Shown: positions 15,289 through 25,252, numbered from the stretch's first letter. The stretch: DNA of 64,000 bases from Varibaculum cambriense (GCF_002848005.1 NZ_PKHX01000002.1:248001-312000); one strand, 5' to 3'. A program made the numbers and translations. The notes: generated by a model from the sequence alone, not told the origin.

Positions 15289-15813
15289 TTAGTCGAGCAG
15301 GTTAATCCCGAACGGGTAGTAATAAAACTCTTTATTGGAGGCTTTCAAAGCACCTTTAATCGAGCACACCAGGGTCATCACAAAAATCACAATGAACGCG
15401 ATAATGGACAGAGGGATCAAAATGATGGTGAAGCAGAGTACCCAACCCACCACGGTTGCGATAGTCATCGCCAAGTTAAAGTTAAAGGCACCCGCGGCAG
15501 CATTACGCACGAAGGAACTTTTATCTTTATAAATAAACCAAACAATCAGCGGACCCACGAAAGTGAGCCAACCAGCAGAAACTACCATGGCGATTACGGC
15601 TGCTATATGCGCCAGGATCGCCATCGTACGCTCATCAGAGCTAACCTCACCACTGCTGGCATTAGCGCCAGGAGCGGTGGGCATTGCGGGGGGATAAGAC
15701 TGGTACTCGTCCCCGGAAGCATACTGGGGGAAAGAGGGGTTGGAAGATCCGATCTGTTCCCCGGGATACTGCTGGTTACTGAAGTTGTCTGCTTGGGGTT
15801 GATTATTACTCAT
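15289..15813 (-). CDS. DUF4870-type small membrane protein
   Basis: 174 residues from ATG 15813, where MSNNQPQ begins and a GGGG run lies upstream; the frame remains open well upstream but that part is Pro/Arg-rich with no ribosome site. The first 75 residues are Gln/Pro/Ser/Gly-rich and disordered. From about residue 84 comes the DUF4870/Tic20-like block: ERTMAILAHIAAVIAMVV, then VGPLIVWFIYKDKSSFVRNA and two more helices. Such proteins are common in Actinobacteria and have no assigned function. Single gene. Confidence 0.8.
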   Translation of the reverse strand: MSNNQPQADNFSNQQYPGEQIGSSNPSFPQYASGDEYQSYPPAMPTAPGANASSGEVSSDERTMAILAHIAAVIAMVVSAGWLTFVGPLIVWFIYKDKSSFVRNAAAGAFNFNLAMTIATVVGWVLCFTIILIPLSIIAFIVIFVMTLVCSIKGALKASNKEFYYYPFGINLLD

Positions 15814-15920
15814 AACCCCATTTTCCCATGGGGTTGGGGGCAAGAATAGTAGAGCTAGCAATAATTTTTCTTTAGCGAAAAGCGCAGGTAAAAGTGTAGC
15901 GGGTGGAGCCAAAGCGTAGT

Positions 15921-17534
15921 TTATTTGGCGGCGAGATCGGCGGGGGTCAGCTTGACCTTTAGGCGCGGGCGGCGGCGTTGAGCGATTAACCAGTGATGTA
16001 AAAGCGCGGTTGAACAACAGTCATACTCGTTATAGAGGGCGAGGAGTCGCAGCTGCTCTGCGTCCTCAGCGCTAAGCTCTGCTCCCGGATCGAGGGCGCC
16101 TGCTCGCGACAACGCGTCATAGACAATTACCGAATCTGCGCCGTTATCGAGATCCTCCGAGCGCATCCAAGACCCCATATAGAACGGTTCCATCTCTTTA
16201 AGGGAATATCCGCCTTGGCCGGTGCGAATAGCAGACTGTACCACTTGCTGCAGATCCCGCATCGGTCCGTCGCTGGCCAGCAAGTCGCGCACCTCGCCCT
16301 GTAATAATCCGTGCCGGGAGGATAAACGTTGTAGGTAGAGACGTTCTTGCGGCGAATAATGGTAGATATGCATCTGCGGGAACCGCTGGAGACGTTGGCG
16401 CAAGAAATCCAGTAGGTCAATCAGCAGCTGGCGTTCCTGGGCGCGGTTATGCGCCCAAAAACTCTGGTATTCTCCGCTAATGCGTGAAGATAGTTCCCCT
16501 ACCTCCTCCGCTACGTTTATGCTGTCCGTCGCAGGGAGAGTTTCTTGACCGCGAACTGGAACCGCTGGGGTTAAAGATTTTTGTTCGCCCCAAGAATCTT
16601 CATCGCAGCAGACTATTCCGCCTAGGTAAATCAGTCCGGTGTGGTCTTTGGGAGTCCAACCCCATAGGGAGTCGTTCTCAAAATCTAAATACGCATCCCC
16701 CGGTCGAGGCTCGGGAAGAGCCGTCAGCGCCGGAGCCAGGGGATTAGTTTCGAGCAGCAGTTCTCCTGGATGCTGCGCCACCTGCAACTGGGCTTGTCGG
16801 ATTAGTTCCGGGCTATATCCATTAGGGGGATTGGCGGCAAAACCGCTGGCAGTGAAGATATTTTCGGCTCGCAATTCTCGGCGCAGGCCTGGACCCACCC
16901 CGCTGATCAGCAGGGGATCATCGTAACGCTCCAGTGCCCAGCGGCAGTGTGAACAGCTACCGCAAACCGTGTCGAGGGCGCGCCACGCCTCCTCGGGGGT
17001 AGCGGAAAGTAAATCCTGGTCGGTGGCTAATGCGCTCGCCTGTTGCGCAATGGGTTCCCACAGCTCTTCCAGTTCATCGAGGGGAAAATCTACGGTCTTG
17101 CCATCGGCCAAGAGAATCTGGGCGTAAGGGGCAAGTTTTGCCGCTAAAGCGGGAAAATCAGCGTTCAATAACTCCTGATTAGCCCGAGCTAGATGCGCAT
17201 AACCGGCCAAAAGATTCACCGAGTCTTGCCGGGCATGGGCGGAAAAACGCGCCAATTGCAGCACCCAAGAATCGTCCTCGTAAACCAAGAAGGGCAGGGT
17301 TCCGGTCAGATCTGCGCTGGTTAAGGTGAGGTTGGTTTGGAAAACTCTCCCGGCTGCCCGATATTTCGCCGCTAGTTTTGCATCCTCGGCGCCAGTTAAA
17401 TCCCCAATGTAGCGGTGAAAAACATCGGGGGCTTCCAGCTCAGTATTGCCGGTCAGGTAGCACCAAAGCCGCCACTGACAGTTAGCGGCATGTGCCACCT
17501 CGGAAACTGCAAGCAGGCGGGAAGAATCAGGCAT
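15921..17534 (-). CDS. RecB/Cas4-like Fe-S nuclease fused to an RNase H-like exonuclease domain
   Basis: 537 residues. The N-terminal part (to about 205) resembles the TM0106-type RecB/Cas4 nuclease family; Cys25 and the CGSCSHC cluster (191, 194, 197) form the likely four-Cys Fe-S site. A short helix-hairpin-helix-like stretch with SGVGPGLRREL follows. From about 279 there is a DEDD exonuclease/RNase H-like domain with YLDFEND (Asp284, Glu286), an FWAHNRAQERQLL block and a late YNEYD motif. The related full-length proteins in other bacteria often carry a helicase as well; none is attached here. Likely DNA repair or DNA/RNA processing. It begins eight bases after the hemB stop and may be cotranscribed with it. 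Confidence 0.75.
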   Translation of the reverse strand: MPDSSRLLAVSEVAHAANCQWRLWCYLTGNTELEAPDVFHRYIGDLTGAEDAKLAAKYRAAGRVFQTNLTLTSADLTGTLPFLVYEDDSWVLQLARFSAHARQDSVNLLAGYAHLARANQELLNADFPALAAKLAPYAQILLADGKTVDFPLDELEELWEPIAQQASALATDQDLLSATPEEAWRALDTVCGSCSHCRWALERYDDPLLISGVGPGLRRELRAENIFTASGFAANPPNGYSPELIRQAQLQVAQHPGELLLETNPLAPALTALPEPRPGDAYLDFENDSLWGWTPKDHTGLIYLGGIVCCDEDSWGEQKSLTPAVPVRGQETLPATDSINVAEEVGELSSRISGEYQSFWAHNRAQERQLLIDLLDFLRQRLQRFPQMHIYHYSPQERLYLQRLSSRHGLLQGEVRDLLASDGPMRDLQQVVQSAIRTGQGGYSLKEMEPFYMGSWMRSEDLDNGADSVIVYDALSRAGALDPGAELSAEDAEQLRLLALYNEYDCCSTALLHHWLIAQRRRPRLKVKLTPADLAAK

Positions 17535-17542
17535 TGACTAGG

Positions 17543-18538
17543 CTAGTTGTCTCGCTGCGCGTACTCTAGCGCCCAATAGGTGAGCACCATATCGGCTCCG
17601 GCACGCACAATCGCGTGCAAAGATTCGTCAATAGCCCGCTCGCGGTCAATCCAGCCGTTAGCGGCTGCCGCCTCTAACATGGCGTATTCCCCGCTGACCT
17701 GGTAGGCCGCGACTGGCACCGGCGACATGTCTGCCACATCGGCCAGCACATCCAGATAGTAACCGGCAGGTTTGACCATCACCATATCGGCGCCCTCGGT
17801 CAAATCTAGCTGGGTTTCAAATACGCCCTCCCGGCGGTTACGGGGATCTTGCTGGTAAGAGCGGCGATCGCCCTCTAAGGAGCAGGCCACCGCATCTCGG
17901 AAAGGACCAAAGAAAGCGGAGGCATATTTCGCGGAGTAAGCCAAAATCACGGTGTCGGTGAATCCGGCATCGTCAAGCGCCTGGCGAATCACCGCGATCT
18001 GTCCGTCCATCATCCCGGAGGGCGCCACCATATGGGCTCCGGCGCGCGCCTGGCTGAGTGCCATTTTCGCATATAGCGGCAAGGTGGCGTCATTATCGAC
18101 TTGACCGTCGGCGGTGACCACCCCGCAATGCCCGTGGCTAGTGAACTCATCCAGGCAGGTGTCTGCCCCCACTACCAGGTCATTTCCTACTTCTTCGCGC
18201 ACCGCGCGGATGCCGCGATTCAAAATACCATTCGGATCCCAGGCGGGGCTGCCCTGCGCATCCTTATCGGCGGTATTGGGAATCCCAAATAGCATGATTC
18301 CGCCGACTCCGGCTTGCACACACTCGGCGGCCAGTTCGCGAATCGACTCCACTGTATGCTGGAAAACCCCTGGTAGAGAGGGAATCTCTACCGCTTCCTC
18401 GATGCCGTCTCGTACAAACGCGGGCAGCATCAGCTGGGCGGGACTCACCCGGGTTTCGGCGATCAGGTTGCGCATCGCGGGGAAAGCCCGCAGGCGGCGA
18501 GGACGAATAGTTGGTGTCAGCAAAAGGTCATCAGTCAT
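17543..18538 (-). CDS. hemB: Delta-aminolevulinic acid dehydratase (porphobilinogen synthase)
   Basis: 331 residues, full length. Joins two aminolevulinate molecules to porphobilinogen in haem synthesis. Active-site lysines are Lys204 in [16 protein letters not shown] and Lys256 in [14 protein letters not shown]. The metal-site segment reads [14 protein letters not shown] (127-139): the first and third positions of the zinc triad are Cys (128 and 138) but the middle one is Asp130, intermediate between the zinc type and the magnesium type. An RxxRxxxxxRxx-like start [14 protein letters not shown] is normal for the family. The remaining haem genes lie 6-14 kb further right. Confidence 0.95.
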   Translation of the reverse strand: MTDDLLLTPTIRPRRLRAFPAMRNLIAETRVSPAQLMLPAFVRDGIEEAVEIPSLPGVFQHTVESIRELAAECVQAGVGGIMLFGIPNTADKDAQGSPAWDPNGILNRGIRAVREEVGNDLVVGADTCLDEFTSHGHCGVVTADGQVDNDATLPLYAKMALSQARAGAHMVAPSGMMDGQIAVIRQALDDAGFTDTVILAYSAKYASAFFGPFRDAVACSLEGDRRSYQQDPRNRREGVFETQLDLTEGADMVMVKPAGYYLDVLADVADMSPVPVAAYQVSGEYAMLEAAAANGWIDRERAIDESLHAIVRAGADMVLTYWALEYAQRDN

Positions 18539-18728
18539 TTTTTCTCCTAGGTATCTGCAATGATTTTAACCCACCTGCCTGCCGCTTTCCGAAAGAGCGC
18601 TCGTAGCGCTCGCTTCCAACTGCCGAATCTGGTTTTAATCTCCGGATACTCAGTGAAAAAGCGGCGAAATATTCGGTAATAAGCCTTAATACCTCCAGCT
18701 GCCGGGTGATTCTCAGTATGATTTTTCT

Positions 18729-19868
18729 GTGGATGCGGTATTTAAGGTTCTGGGCTCGTATTTATATTTTGATCGGCAAACTCTAGGGAAGAAGTTTGCA
18801 CGTAAGGTTTTGTTACTTCGAGCCATCATTATTACGGTCGCGGTTTTTAACTGCCTGTTCTTACTGTATGACGGGATATTAACCCAAGAATTTGATATCG
18901 GGTATCTGCTGGCGATTGAGGCTCTAGTCATGGCAATGCTGGCGATACGTTTCCCGGTTTTCTGGGTCGGTTACGCGCTGACTTCGGTCGCGTTGATTGG
19001 GGGAGATGAGATTTATTGGGCGCCAATTTTCCCCGCCTCCAATATCGCCCTCTTAGATACTTTTTCTTTCTCCCCTAAACGCTTGGGGCCAGCGGTACTC
19101 ATTCCTACGCTAATTAATGTCTTTTTCTTTTTCGTCTGGGCAAACCCGGTAGATTTCGAAGCCATAGGTGCTTTTTCGGATGTGGCCTGTTTTTCAGTTG
19201 CCGGAATCCTGATCAAAGTTTGGATGGAGCGTTCTTTTCAGGTAGGACGCGAAGAACAGGCAGCCCGGGAGGCGGAGCGACGGGATCTTAATGTTCGCCT
19301 CCACGATAATGTTTTGCGGCACTGCACGCATATTGCACTCGCTGCGGAACAAACTCAGCGGGACTTGTTACCTTTAGACCAGTTTAGGGATACTGCCGCG
19401 CACGAAGCCGCGGAAATATCGCAGGCTATCCGCGCCCTCATCAATTCGGAAAAAACCCTGCCGGAAAAGAGTGAGGTGGTGACCCAAAGTTTAGCGGAGG
19501 TGCTTTCCAGCGCAGTCACCCGGTTGAAGGAGCAGGGATTCCAGGTTGCTTATCAGTGTGAAAAAACTGGAGAAATTGAGTGTTCTCGGCAGCAGCAGCG
19601 CACAGTGGCGCAGGTGGTGGCAGAACTTTTTGAAAATGTTTTCCGCTACGGCGATCCCAAGCATCCAGTAACTGTCGATGCGCGGATTTCTGAAAATAGC
19701 TTCCGCCTAGAAACCAAGAATCAGATCCGGGGCAGGACAGTGGATTCTTCGAAGATGGGGTTAGGGCTGGCCAGTAAACGGATGCTGGAGATTGGCGGCC
19801 TGCTCACCTATGGTAAACGCGCTGACCAGTGGCAGAACCTATTACAGCTTGAGGTTGGTAGCGACTAG
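18729..19868 (+). CDS. Membrane sensor histidine kinase (LuxR-system type)
   Basis: 379 residues. About five hydrophobic segments fill residues 28-165, an integral membrane sensor domain without an obvious extracellular loop. The dimerisation segment has RLHDNVLRHC with His192 as the likely phosphorylated residue, and the ATPase domain has the N-box ELFENVFRYG (Asn303) and G-box KMGLGLASK (342-350). A GTG start at 18729 is used for lack of a better one; no strong ribosome site is seen, so the exact start is uncertain. It converges on the response regulator at 19908-20558, its likely partner. Neither the signal nor the regulon is known. Confidence 0.82.
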   Translation: MDAVFKVLGSYLYFDRQTLGKKFARKVLLLRAIIITVAVFNCLFLLYDGILTQEFDIGYLLAIEALVMAMLAIRFPVFWVGYALTSVALIGGDEIYWAPIFPASNIALLDTFSFSPKRLGPAVLIPTLINVFFFFVWANPVDFEAIGAFSDVACFSVAGILIKVWMERSFQVGREEQAAREAERRDLNVRLHDNVLRHCTHIALAAEQTQRDLLPLDQFRDTAAHEAAEISQAIRALINSEKTLPEKSEVVTQSLAEVLSSAVTRLKEQGFQVAYQCEKTGEIECSRQQQRTVAQVVAELFENVFRYGDPKHPVTVDARISENSFRLETKNQIRGRTVDSSKMGLGLASKRMLEIGGLLTYGKRADQWQNLLQLEVGSD

Positions 19869-19907
19869 GTTGGCTTCAGCTATTGTCGCGTCCTCGTTGC
19901 TCCAACC

Positions 19908-20558
19908 TTAGGGAAGGGTTTTCGGGTAGCTGACTGCTCCGTCTTGGACTAGGACGGCTACTGCTGCTGTTCGCGAGGAAGTGTGGGTTTTTTCCAGCAA
20001 AACGGTTACGGTTTCTTTCACCGTGGACAGGGAGTAACTCATTTTTTCTGCGATTTCGCGGTTAGACATTCCCTGCAAAATTAGCTCTGAAACTGCTTGT
20101 TCGCGCTGGCTAAGAGTAATTTGCGAGGGGGCAGGGATACTTTGGAACAGCCCTTGGACTACGGCGTGGGAGACCACCACGGAGTCTTGCATGATTACCG
20201 CGAGGAAACTGGGCAAGTCTTTTAAAACATCGGCTTTATTGAGGAACCCCCGCGCACCGGCGAGCAGGGCGGTGCGAGCTACATCTGCTACTTCCAGGCT
20301 AGAAATAATCACCACTTTTTGCTGCGGGTTTTGCTGGGTGATCTGCTTGCAGATTATGTCCCCGGTGGTCTCCCCTAAAAGGTAATCCAATAACACCAGG
20401 TCTACGGGGTCGCGGTGACAGGATTCGCGGGCTTGTTCCGGATTGGAGGTTGTCCAGGAGACTGCACAATTGGGGGTACTATTCAAAATCGCTGCCAATG
20501 CTTGCAGCGCAAAGGGATCGTCATCAACCAGCCCGATAGTGATTTCTTGTTCGCTCAT
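19908..20558 (-). CDS. NarL/LuxR-family response regulator
   Basis: 216 residues from ATG 20558, preceded by GAGGGGG; the frame stays open upstream but without a ribosome site. Receiver domain with acidic pocket VDDD (11-14), phospho-acceptor Asp58 in VLLDYLLGE and Lys in LNKADVL; C-terminal LuxR helix-turn-helix with LSQREQAVSELILQGMSNRE and IAEKMSYSLSTVKETV. It should bind DNA when phosphorylated by the convergent kinase, whose gene ends 39 bases away. The divergent gap at 20559-20780 separates it from two cell-envelope proteins, plausible targets. Confidence 0.9.
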   Translation of the reverse strand: MSEQEITIGLVDDDPFALQALAAILNSTPNCAVSWTTSNPEQARESCHRDPVDLVLLDYLLGETTGDIICKQITQQNPQQKVVIISSLEVADVARTALLAGARGFLNKADVLKDLPSFLAVIMQDSVVVSHAVVQGLFQSIPAPSQITLSQREQAVSELILQGMSNREIAEKMSYSLSTVKETVTVLLEKTHTSSRTAAVAVLVQDGAVSYPKTLP

Positions 20559-20780
20559 GGCCACCCCCTCGTTGTTATTTAGAATATACGTTTTGGCGAG
20601 GTTTTGGCTGCAAACCAGCCGGCAGTAAGTACCCCGGTGAAAAATGTAACCACCGGGCAGCCACCCGGATATTAATCCTGGCCACCTGGCGCTAATATCC
20701 AGCCACTTGACCATTGAATTACCGCGATCACCTTTGGAAACATGAAAGTGTCACTTCAAATACCACTAGGGGGTTGCAAA

Positions 20781-21575
20781 ATGAAGATTAGCAAGAAGGT
20801 CGGGGCGGTGGTTTTAGCATGCGTTTTGACGTGCATAACTTCAGTTGGGGTGGGGTATTTGTGGGGGAGCCATACCCAGGAACATGCCGCCATCAAAGAT
20901 GTAGCAGATCTGCCCATGTATAGCTGGTGTTCGCTTTCTACCTTGCGAGATGCTACCGATGCTGGTTACGGGGTGGAGGGAAGCGAAAATCAGTGTTATC
21001 AACCAGTAGTTGGCACTATGGAGTTTCAGAAAAAACACTATAAAGTCTTGCTGTATCCGGAATATCTCAACAAAGATAAGGCTTTCGAGGCTTTTAATAC
21101 CATGTATAAACCCTGGATTGATAACATCCAGAAGAAGCTACGGTTGCCTGCCTTCAAACCGGAAAATTTCTCCGCCTGGAGGAATTCCGGCAATAAAGAA
21201 CACAGATACTGGAACTCGCTCGATGAGTTATCAGGGATGCGGTTTTTAAAAGAAATCAGTATTATTCGGGAGTTTCTCGAAGGATATCAGGCAGCGGAAA
21301 CCAATGCGCAACTGCGTAAAAGTCTAGCCGAGTTCGATAAACTCGCGGCTCCATTTTTTAAAGAGGGTGCTCCTGATCAACTTGCCATCGCGAAGGAAGA
21401 AGCATCCGATGAAGATGGCGAAGTCAAGATGATAAAAAGAAATAGATACGAAGAAAAAGCAGGTGAGCTTTGTACTGCATTAGCCAGAACCAGGGAAAGT
21501 TATCGGCCAGAAATATCTAAACAGTACGATAATAAATCTTTAGAAAAACTACTTTTCGCCGATGGCGTTTGCTAG
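20781..21575 (+). CDS. Secreted or membrane-anchored protein of unknown function
   Basis: 264 residues from ATG 20781, with AGGGGG upstream; an earlier in-frame ATG at 20742 is less likely. Residues 1-6 are basic, then a hydrophobic segment (about 7-28) acts as signal anchor or signal peptide. The rest is soluble and mixed-charge, with two close Cys residues early in the mature part (WCSLS and NQCYQ), which could form a disulfide, plus one in ELCTA and the C-terminal GVC. I do not recognise a domain. The divergent two-component regulator gene and the small membrane protein 39 bases downstream suggest a joint envelope function. Confidence 0.6.
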   Translation: MKISKKVGAVVLACVLTCITSVGVGYLWGSHTQEHAAIKDVADLPMYSWCSLSTLRDATDAGYGVEGSENQCYQPVVGTMEFQKKHYKVLLYPEYLNKDKAFEAFNTMYKPWIDNIQKKLRLPAFKPENFSAWRNSGNKEHRYWNSLDELSGMRFLKEISIIREFLEGYQAAETNAQLRKSLAEFDKLAAPFFKEGAPDQLAIAKEEASDEDGEVKMIKRNRYEEKAGELCTALARTRESYRPEISKQYDNKSLEKLLFADGVC

Positions 21576-21614
21576 GGTAACCAAAGCTGTGGGCAGCAAG
21601 AAAGGAACAGTTGG

Positions 21615-21821
21615 ATGCTGAAAGTTTTTGCCTGGATATTCACTATCCTATGTGTAGTGTTGCTAGCTGTAGGGGCGCTGATTATTTATGTGATCGACAC
21701 TGACAGCAGTTTCCCCTTTGGCGCCGGATTCATGGTGATGGCCGCCCCAGTTTTCGGGGTGATTGGCTGCGTATTGTGGGGAGTGGAAATCACTAAAACT
21801 AATCGCGATCAAAAGGAATAG
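21615..21821 (+). CDS. Small two-helix membrane protein, unknown
   Basis: 68 residues. Helix 1 spans about residues 5-25 (VFAWIFTILCVVLLAVGALIIY) and helix 2 about 35-58, followed by a short charged tail. AAGGAACAG lies just before the ATG. It follows the secreted protein gene in the same direction and is closed by a strong terminator, so the two probably share a transcript. No family assigned. Confidence 0.55.
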   Translation: MLKVFAWIFTILCVVLLAVGALIIYVIDTDSSFPFGAGFMVMAAPVFGVIGCVLWGVEITKTNRDQKE

Positions 21822-21837
21822 CTCTAATACTCAAACT

Positions 21838-21904
21838 CCGCCCCCCGCGGCCTCGGAAATCCTTTGAATAAAGCCATTATTTTTTCCGAGGCCGCGGGGG
21901 CGGG
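21838..21904. terminator. Strong bidirectional terminator between the small membrane protein and glnA
   Basis: Left arm 21838-21859 and right arm 21883-21904 share a near-perfect pairing with core CCCCGCGGCCTCGGAAA; the loop is 23 bases. AT-rich tracts flank both sides (ATTTATTT on the right), so it can serve both converging transcripts. Confidence 0.85.
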
Positions 21905-21923
21905 ATTTATTTAGCAAACAGAC

Positions 21924-23345
21924 CTAAATATCGTAGTAAAGCTGGAATTCATAAGGATGTACCACCTGCCGCAGCGGGGCGACCTCATTTTGTTCCTTGT
22001 AGTTAATCCAAGTTTCCAGCAAGTCCGGGGTAAATACCTCGCCTTCAGTCAAGAAGTCCTGGTCAGCGCGGAGTGCCTCTAAAGCGGCATCCAGGGAACA
22101 AGGCAGTTTCGGAATGTCATGATATTCGGCTGGCGGCAGCTCATAGAGATCCTTATCGATGGGAGCTGGCGGCTCTAGCCGGTTTTGAATCCCATCAATC
22201 CCCGCCATCAGGCAAGCCGCGAAAGACAGGTAAGGATTCGCGCTGGGGTCAGGAACCCGGTATTCCACCCGTTTAGCTTTCGGGGAGGTACCAGTCACCG
22301 GAATCCGGATACAGGCAGAACGGTTACGCGCTGAATACACCAGGTTAATCGGAGCCTCAAAACCGGGAACCAGACGCCGGTAAGAGTTAACCGAAGGGTT
22401 GGTGAACGCCAGCAGCGCCGGTGCGTGCTCCAACAAGCCCCCAATAAAGTAACGAGCCAGGTCAGAGAGGGAACCGTAACCGGTTTCGTCATAGAACAGC
22501 GGCTCGCCCTCTTTCCAAAGCGAAAAATGGGAGTGCATCCCGGAACCGTTATCGCCCGCCATGGGTTTCGGCATAAAGGTGGCGGTAACTCCGAATTCCT
22601 GCGCGGCGTTCTTAATCAGGTACTTGAACTTCATCATGTCGTCACCCGCCGCCATCAGCGAGTTGAAACGATAGTTAATCTCGTGTTGCCCCCCGGAGCC
22701 GACCTCGTGGTGGGAGCGCTCTACCTTTAACCCGGAGTCACTGAGCAGCTTCACCATGTAATCACGCAGATCACAGAACTTATCGGAGGGAGCCACCGGG
22801 AAATAGCCACCCTTCAAAGGAGTCTTATAGGCGAGGTTTCCCCCCTCTTCATCCCGACCAGTGTTCCAGTAGCCTTCCACAGAATCCAGTTTCACAAACG
22901 TGTCATAAGGCTGGGTTTGGTAACGCACCGAATCGAAAAGATAAAACTCGGCTTCGGCGCCAATAAAGCAGGTATCGGCGATTCCCGTAGAGCGCAGATA
23001 GGCTTCGGCTTTAGCAGCCACCTGGCGCGGATCGCGCGGGAAAGGCGCATCGGTGAAAGGATCCACGATGGAACAGTTCACCGCCAAAGTGGGGCAAGCG
23101 CGGAAGGGATCCACATAGGCATCGGACACATCGGCTATCAGCTTCATATCCGATTTCTCTATCGAGGTGAAACCGCGAATCGATGAACCATCGAACATCA
23201 ACCCGTTTTCCAGGGCATCCGCAAACTGGTCAGCAGGAATCGTGAAATGCTGACTGGTGCCGATTAGGTCGCAAAAACGGATATCAATCAGCTCAATATC
23301 CTGGTCGGCAACAAATTTGAGGGCTTCTTCGTGGGAGTTAAACAA
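21924..23345 (-). CDS. glnA: Glutamine synthetase, type I
   Basis: 473 residues, the GSI-beta length. Forms glutamine from glutamate, ammonia and ATP in the cytoplasm as a dodecamer. Visible blocks: DGSSIRGF near residue 53, the EAEFYLFD glutamate/metal site, [32 protein letters not shown] (ATP loop), and NRSACIRIP. The adenylylation site appears kept as Tyr401 in KDLYELPP, so activity may be controlled by covalent modification. The start is TTG at 23345 with an AAGGAGGAA site; no ATG nearby is as good. The 172-base gap upstream holds G/C-rich short repeats but no box I can name. Confidence 0.97.
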   Translation of the reverse strand: MFNSHEEALKFVADQDIELIDIRFCDLIGTSQHFTIPADQFADALENGLMFDGSSIRGFTSIEKSDMKLIADVSDAYVDPFRACPTLAVNCSIVDPFTDAPFPRDPRQVAAKAEAYLRSTGIADTCFIGAEAEFYLFDSVRYQTQPYDTFVKLDSVEGYWNTGRDEEGGNLAYKTPLKGGYFPVAPSDKFCDLRDYMVKLLSDSGLKVERSHHEVGSGGQHEINYRFNSLMAAGDDMMKFKYLIKNAAQEFGVTATFMPKPMAGDNGSGMHSHFSLWKEGEPLFYDETGYGSLSDLARYFIGGLLEHAPALLAFTNPSVNSYRRLVPGFEAPINLVYSARNRSACIRIPVTGTSPKAKRVEYRVPDPSANPYLSFAACLMAGIDGIQNRLEPPAPIDKDLYELPPAEYHDIPKLPCSLDAALEALRADQDFLTEGEVFTPDLLETWINYKEQNEVAPLRQVVHPYEFQLYYDI

Positions 23346-23517
23346 CCGTTCCTCCTTGGCTTAGCCGTGCGGCTTGCGGATAAGAAAACTAAAAAAAGCA
23401 TACCGCGCCGGGGCGCTGCAACGAGATTCCCGCCCAAAACCGTGAACAGTTTCGCAAATATTTCCCGAGGGCGCGGCGCGGGTGCTCGAACCTGCCGGAA
23501 CGGGTCAGCAACTATTC

Positions 23518-24390
23518 CTAGTTGCCAATGTCGTTAAGTTTGATGTTCTTTACATCAATATCAAACTTGATATCTTCACCTGAAAAAACCATGTTCTTCA
23601 AAATGAAACCATCTTCTTGGAAACCTAGCGGAATTTCTTCCCTATTATCTTTAAATCCCAGATCAGCGGGGGTTAGTTTTTGCCCCATAAACTCTTCGCT
23701 ACCGTTAATGGTTATTTTGTCTATCGACATGAAGAGCTTTCCAGATTGTCCGTCTTTACCAGGTTCAAAATGCATACCCATTTCAACCTGAATCTTTAGA
23801 CCTTGTTCTTCCGCCTCGGCAGTAATTTTGTTACCGTTGCGCCGCATATTCATTTTGGAGGCAGTGGCATCTTCCTTTATGGCTTTATCAAATTCTTCAC
23901 CCGGTAGGGTGAAAGTCATATTGCCCTTTTCAATGATGGGATTATCTCCACCTTTCAGCCCATGGAAAACCGCTCGCACATCCTTAATCTTTAAATTCTG
24001 TTTTGACCCCTCGGTAGCAAAAGTTCCCACCGAGGCAGTGACTTTTGCTTCGCGATAATAGTCTTTAAAGTAACTAAGGAGCATAGGGCTAGAGTTAATT
24101 TCAGCCTGCACATTCGAAAATCCTTCTTTGACGAATTCGTTTTTCAAGGATCTCTCTTGCGCACTTGCCACTAAAGTGTTGGCGATAAATAGCCCGATCA
24201 AGGCAACAACCAGTACCGCCACAATCACGATGGTGACGATCAAACCGGTCTTGGGCTTCTTGGTGGGGGTAGCCGGCGGCATTGCGTCCGGCGACATTTG
24301 CGGGTTCACCGGTGAAAACTGGGGGCTCTCTGGCATCGGGGACCCCTGAGGAGCGGGGCTGGCATTATCAGGTTGGGGTGTATAAGTCAT
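23518..24390 (-). CDS. LmeA/DUF2993-like membrane-anchored protein
   Basis: 290 residues. Residues 1-45 are Pro/Gln/Ser-rich, cytoplasmic and probably disordered; 49-71 is a single transmembrane segment; the rest is outside. The outer part has the DUF2993 pattern: a helix (ERSLKNEFVKEGFSNVQ), then SSPMLLSYFKDYYREAKVTAS followed by alternating beta-strands with a KDVRAVFHGL block. Family members such as mycobacterial LmeA bind phospholipids in envelope maturation; that function is only suggested here. Single gene between glnA and hemD. Confidence 0.65.
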   Translation of the reverse strand: MTYTPQPDNASPAPQGSPMPESPQFSPVNPQMSPDAMPPATPTKKPKTGLIVTIVIVAVLVVALIGLFIANTLVASAQERSLKNEFVKEGFSNVQAEINSSPMLLSYFKDYYREAKVTASVGTFATEGSKQNLKIKDVRAVFHGLKGGDNPIIEKGNMTFTLPGEEFDKAIKEDATASKMNMRRNGNKITAEAEEQGLKIQVEMGMHFEPGKDGQSGKLFMSIDKITINGSEEFMGQKLTPADLGFKDNREEIPLGFQEDGFILKNMVFSGEDIKFDIDVKNIKLNDIGN

Positions 24391-24499
24391 GCTTCATGTT
24401 AACAGCTACATTCCAGCTAGCCGGCGAGGAATGCAAGATTTTCAGTAAAAGTTAACCAACGTTAACTTTCACTTTCCCATCTGCGGCGCCAACCCGCGG

Positions 24500-25252
24500 T
24501 TAGGGTGCCAGGCAAGAACGTAGCGCCTGCGCCAGTCCGCTCGCGTCCGGAGTCTTTGCCACCGCCGCAATTGCTAACCCCAAATCCCGTGCCACCTGGG
24601 CAGAAGGCTCCCCAATACAAACTAGGCGGGGGAGGGTGCGGGCAGAGGCAGCGGGGTCGGAACTAAACACCCCGAAGTCAGCGAGGGCGCGCAGGTTAGA
24701 ACCAGAAGTAACCGCCACCGCATCTGCTTGGAAATAATCCTGCGGACACGCGGAAACCGGGGTCATGGTGTAGAGGGGGCAGCTATCGACTTGGTAGCCC
24801 TGCTCGCTTAAAGCTGCCGCGAGGTCGGGTTTGCTCAGCGCTGATCCCGGCAATAACACTCGGTCAGGGGAAGTTTTCACGGGGGGTAATTCCGCAAAGC
24901 GGCACGCCAAATCGGTGGCGTTACCCCCCGCCTGCAAAGTGACATTCCAACCGGCCTTGCTCGCGGCCTCGGCACTAGCCTTACCCACCGCGGCTACCTG
25001 CGGAAAGGTAGTTAAAGACGGTTCGGTAGCCAAAAGTTGCTGCAAGTACTTGACGGTGCGGGCAGAAGTAATAATCACCCAGCTATATTCCCCGCGCTTT
25101 AAGCGCTGCCGACAGACGGGAAGTTGCGGAGGCGAAACCGGACGCGAACGGGTAACCGGAGCGCCAATTACTCGGTACGCAGGCAATTCCGCCTGTAACT
25201 TTTTTGTAAGCGGGCGCGTAGCCGCGGCAGTCAGTGCCACTGTAAACGTCAT
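24500..25252 (-). CDS. hemD: Uroporphyrinogen-III synthase
   Basis: 250 residues. Closes and inverts ring D of hydroxymethylbilane to give uroporphyrinogen III. The family is poorly conserved, but the typical two-lobe layout is visible: SWVIITSARTVKYL near residue 57, VAAVGKASAEAA near 85, LLPGSALSKPDLAAAL near 120, DAVAVTSGSNLRAL near 175 and LVCIGEPSAQVARDLG near 210. It starts with GGAGGG six bases before the ATG, 36 bases after the end of the cgoX-hemC fusion gene, in the same operon. Context makes the call firm. Confidence 0.92.
   Translation of the reverse strand: MTFTVALTAAATRPLTKKLQAELPAYRVIGAPVTRSRPVSPPQLPVCRQRLKRGEYSWVIITSARTVKYLQQLLATEPSLTTFPQVAAVGKASAEAASKAGWNVTLQAGGNATDLACRFAELPPVKTSPDRVLLPGSALSKPDLAAALSEQGYQVDSCPLYTMTPVSACPQDYFQADAVAVTSGSNLRALADFGVFSSDPAASARTLPRLVCIGEPSAQVARDLGLAIAAVAKTPDASGLAQALRSCLAP

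Noticed and set aside
15814-16017. N-terminal extension of the DUF4870 protein
   Set aside because: The extension is Pro/Arg-rich, overlaps the end of the nuclease gene and lacks a ribosome site; ATG 15813 is better.
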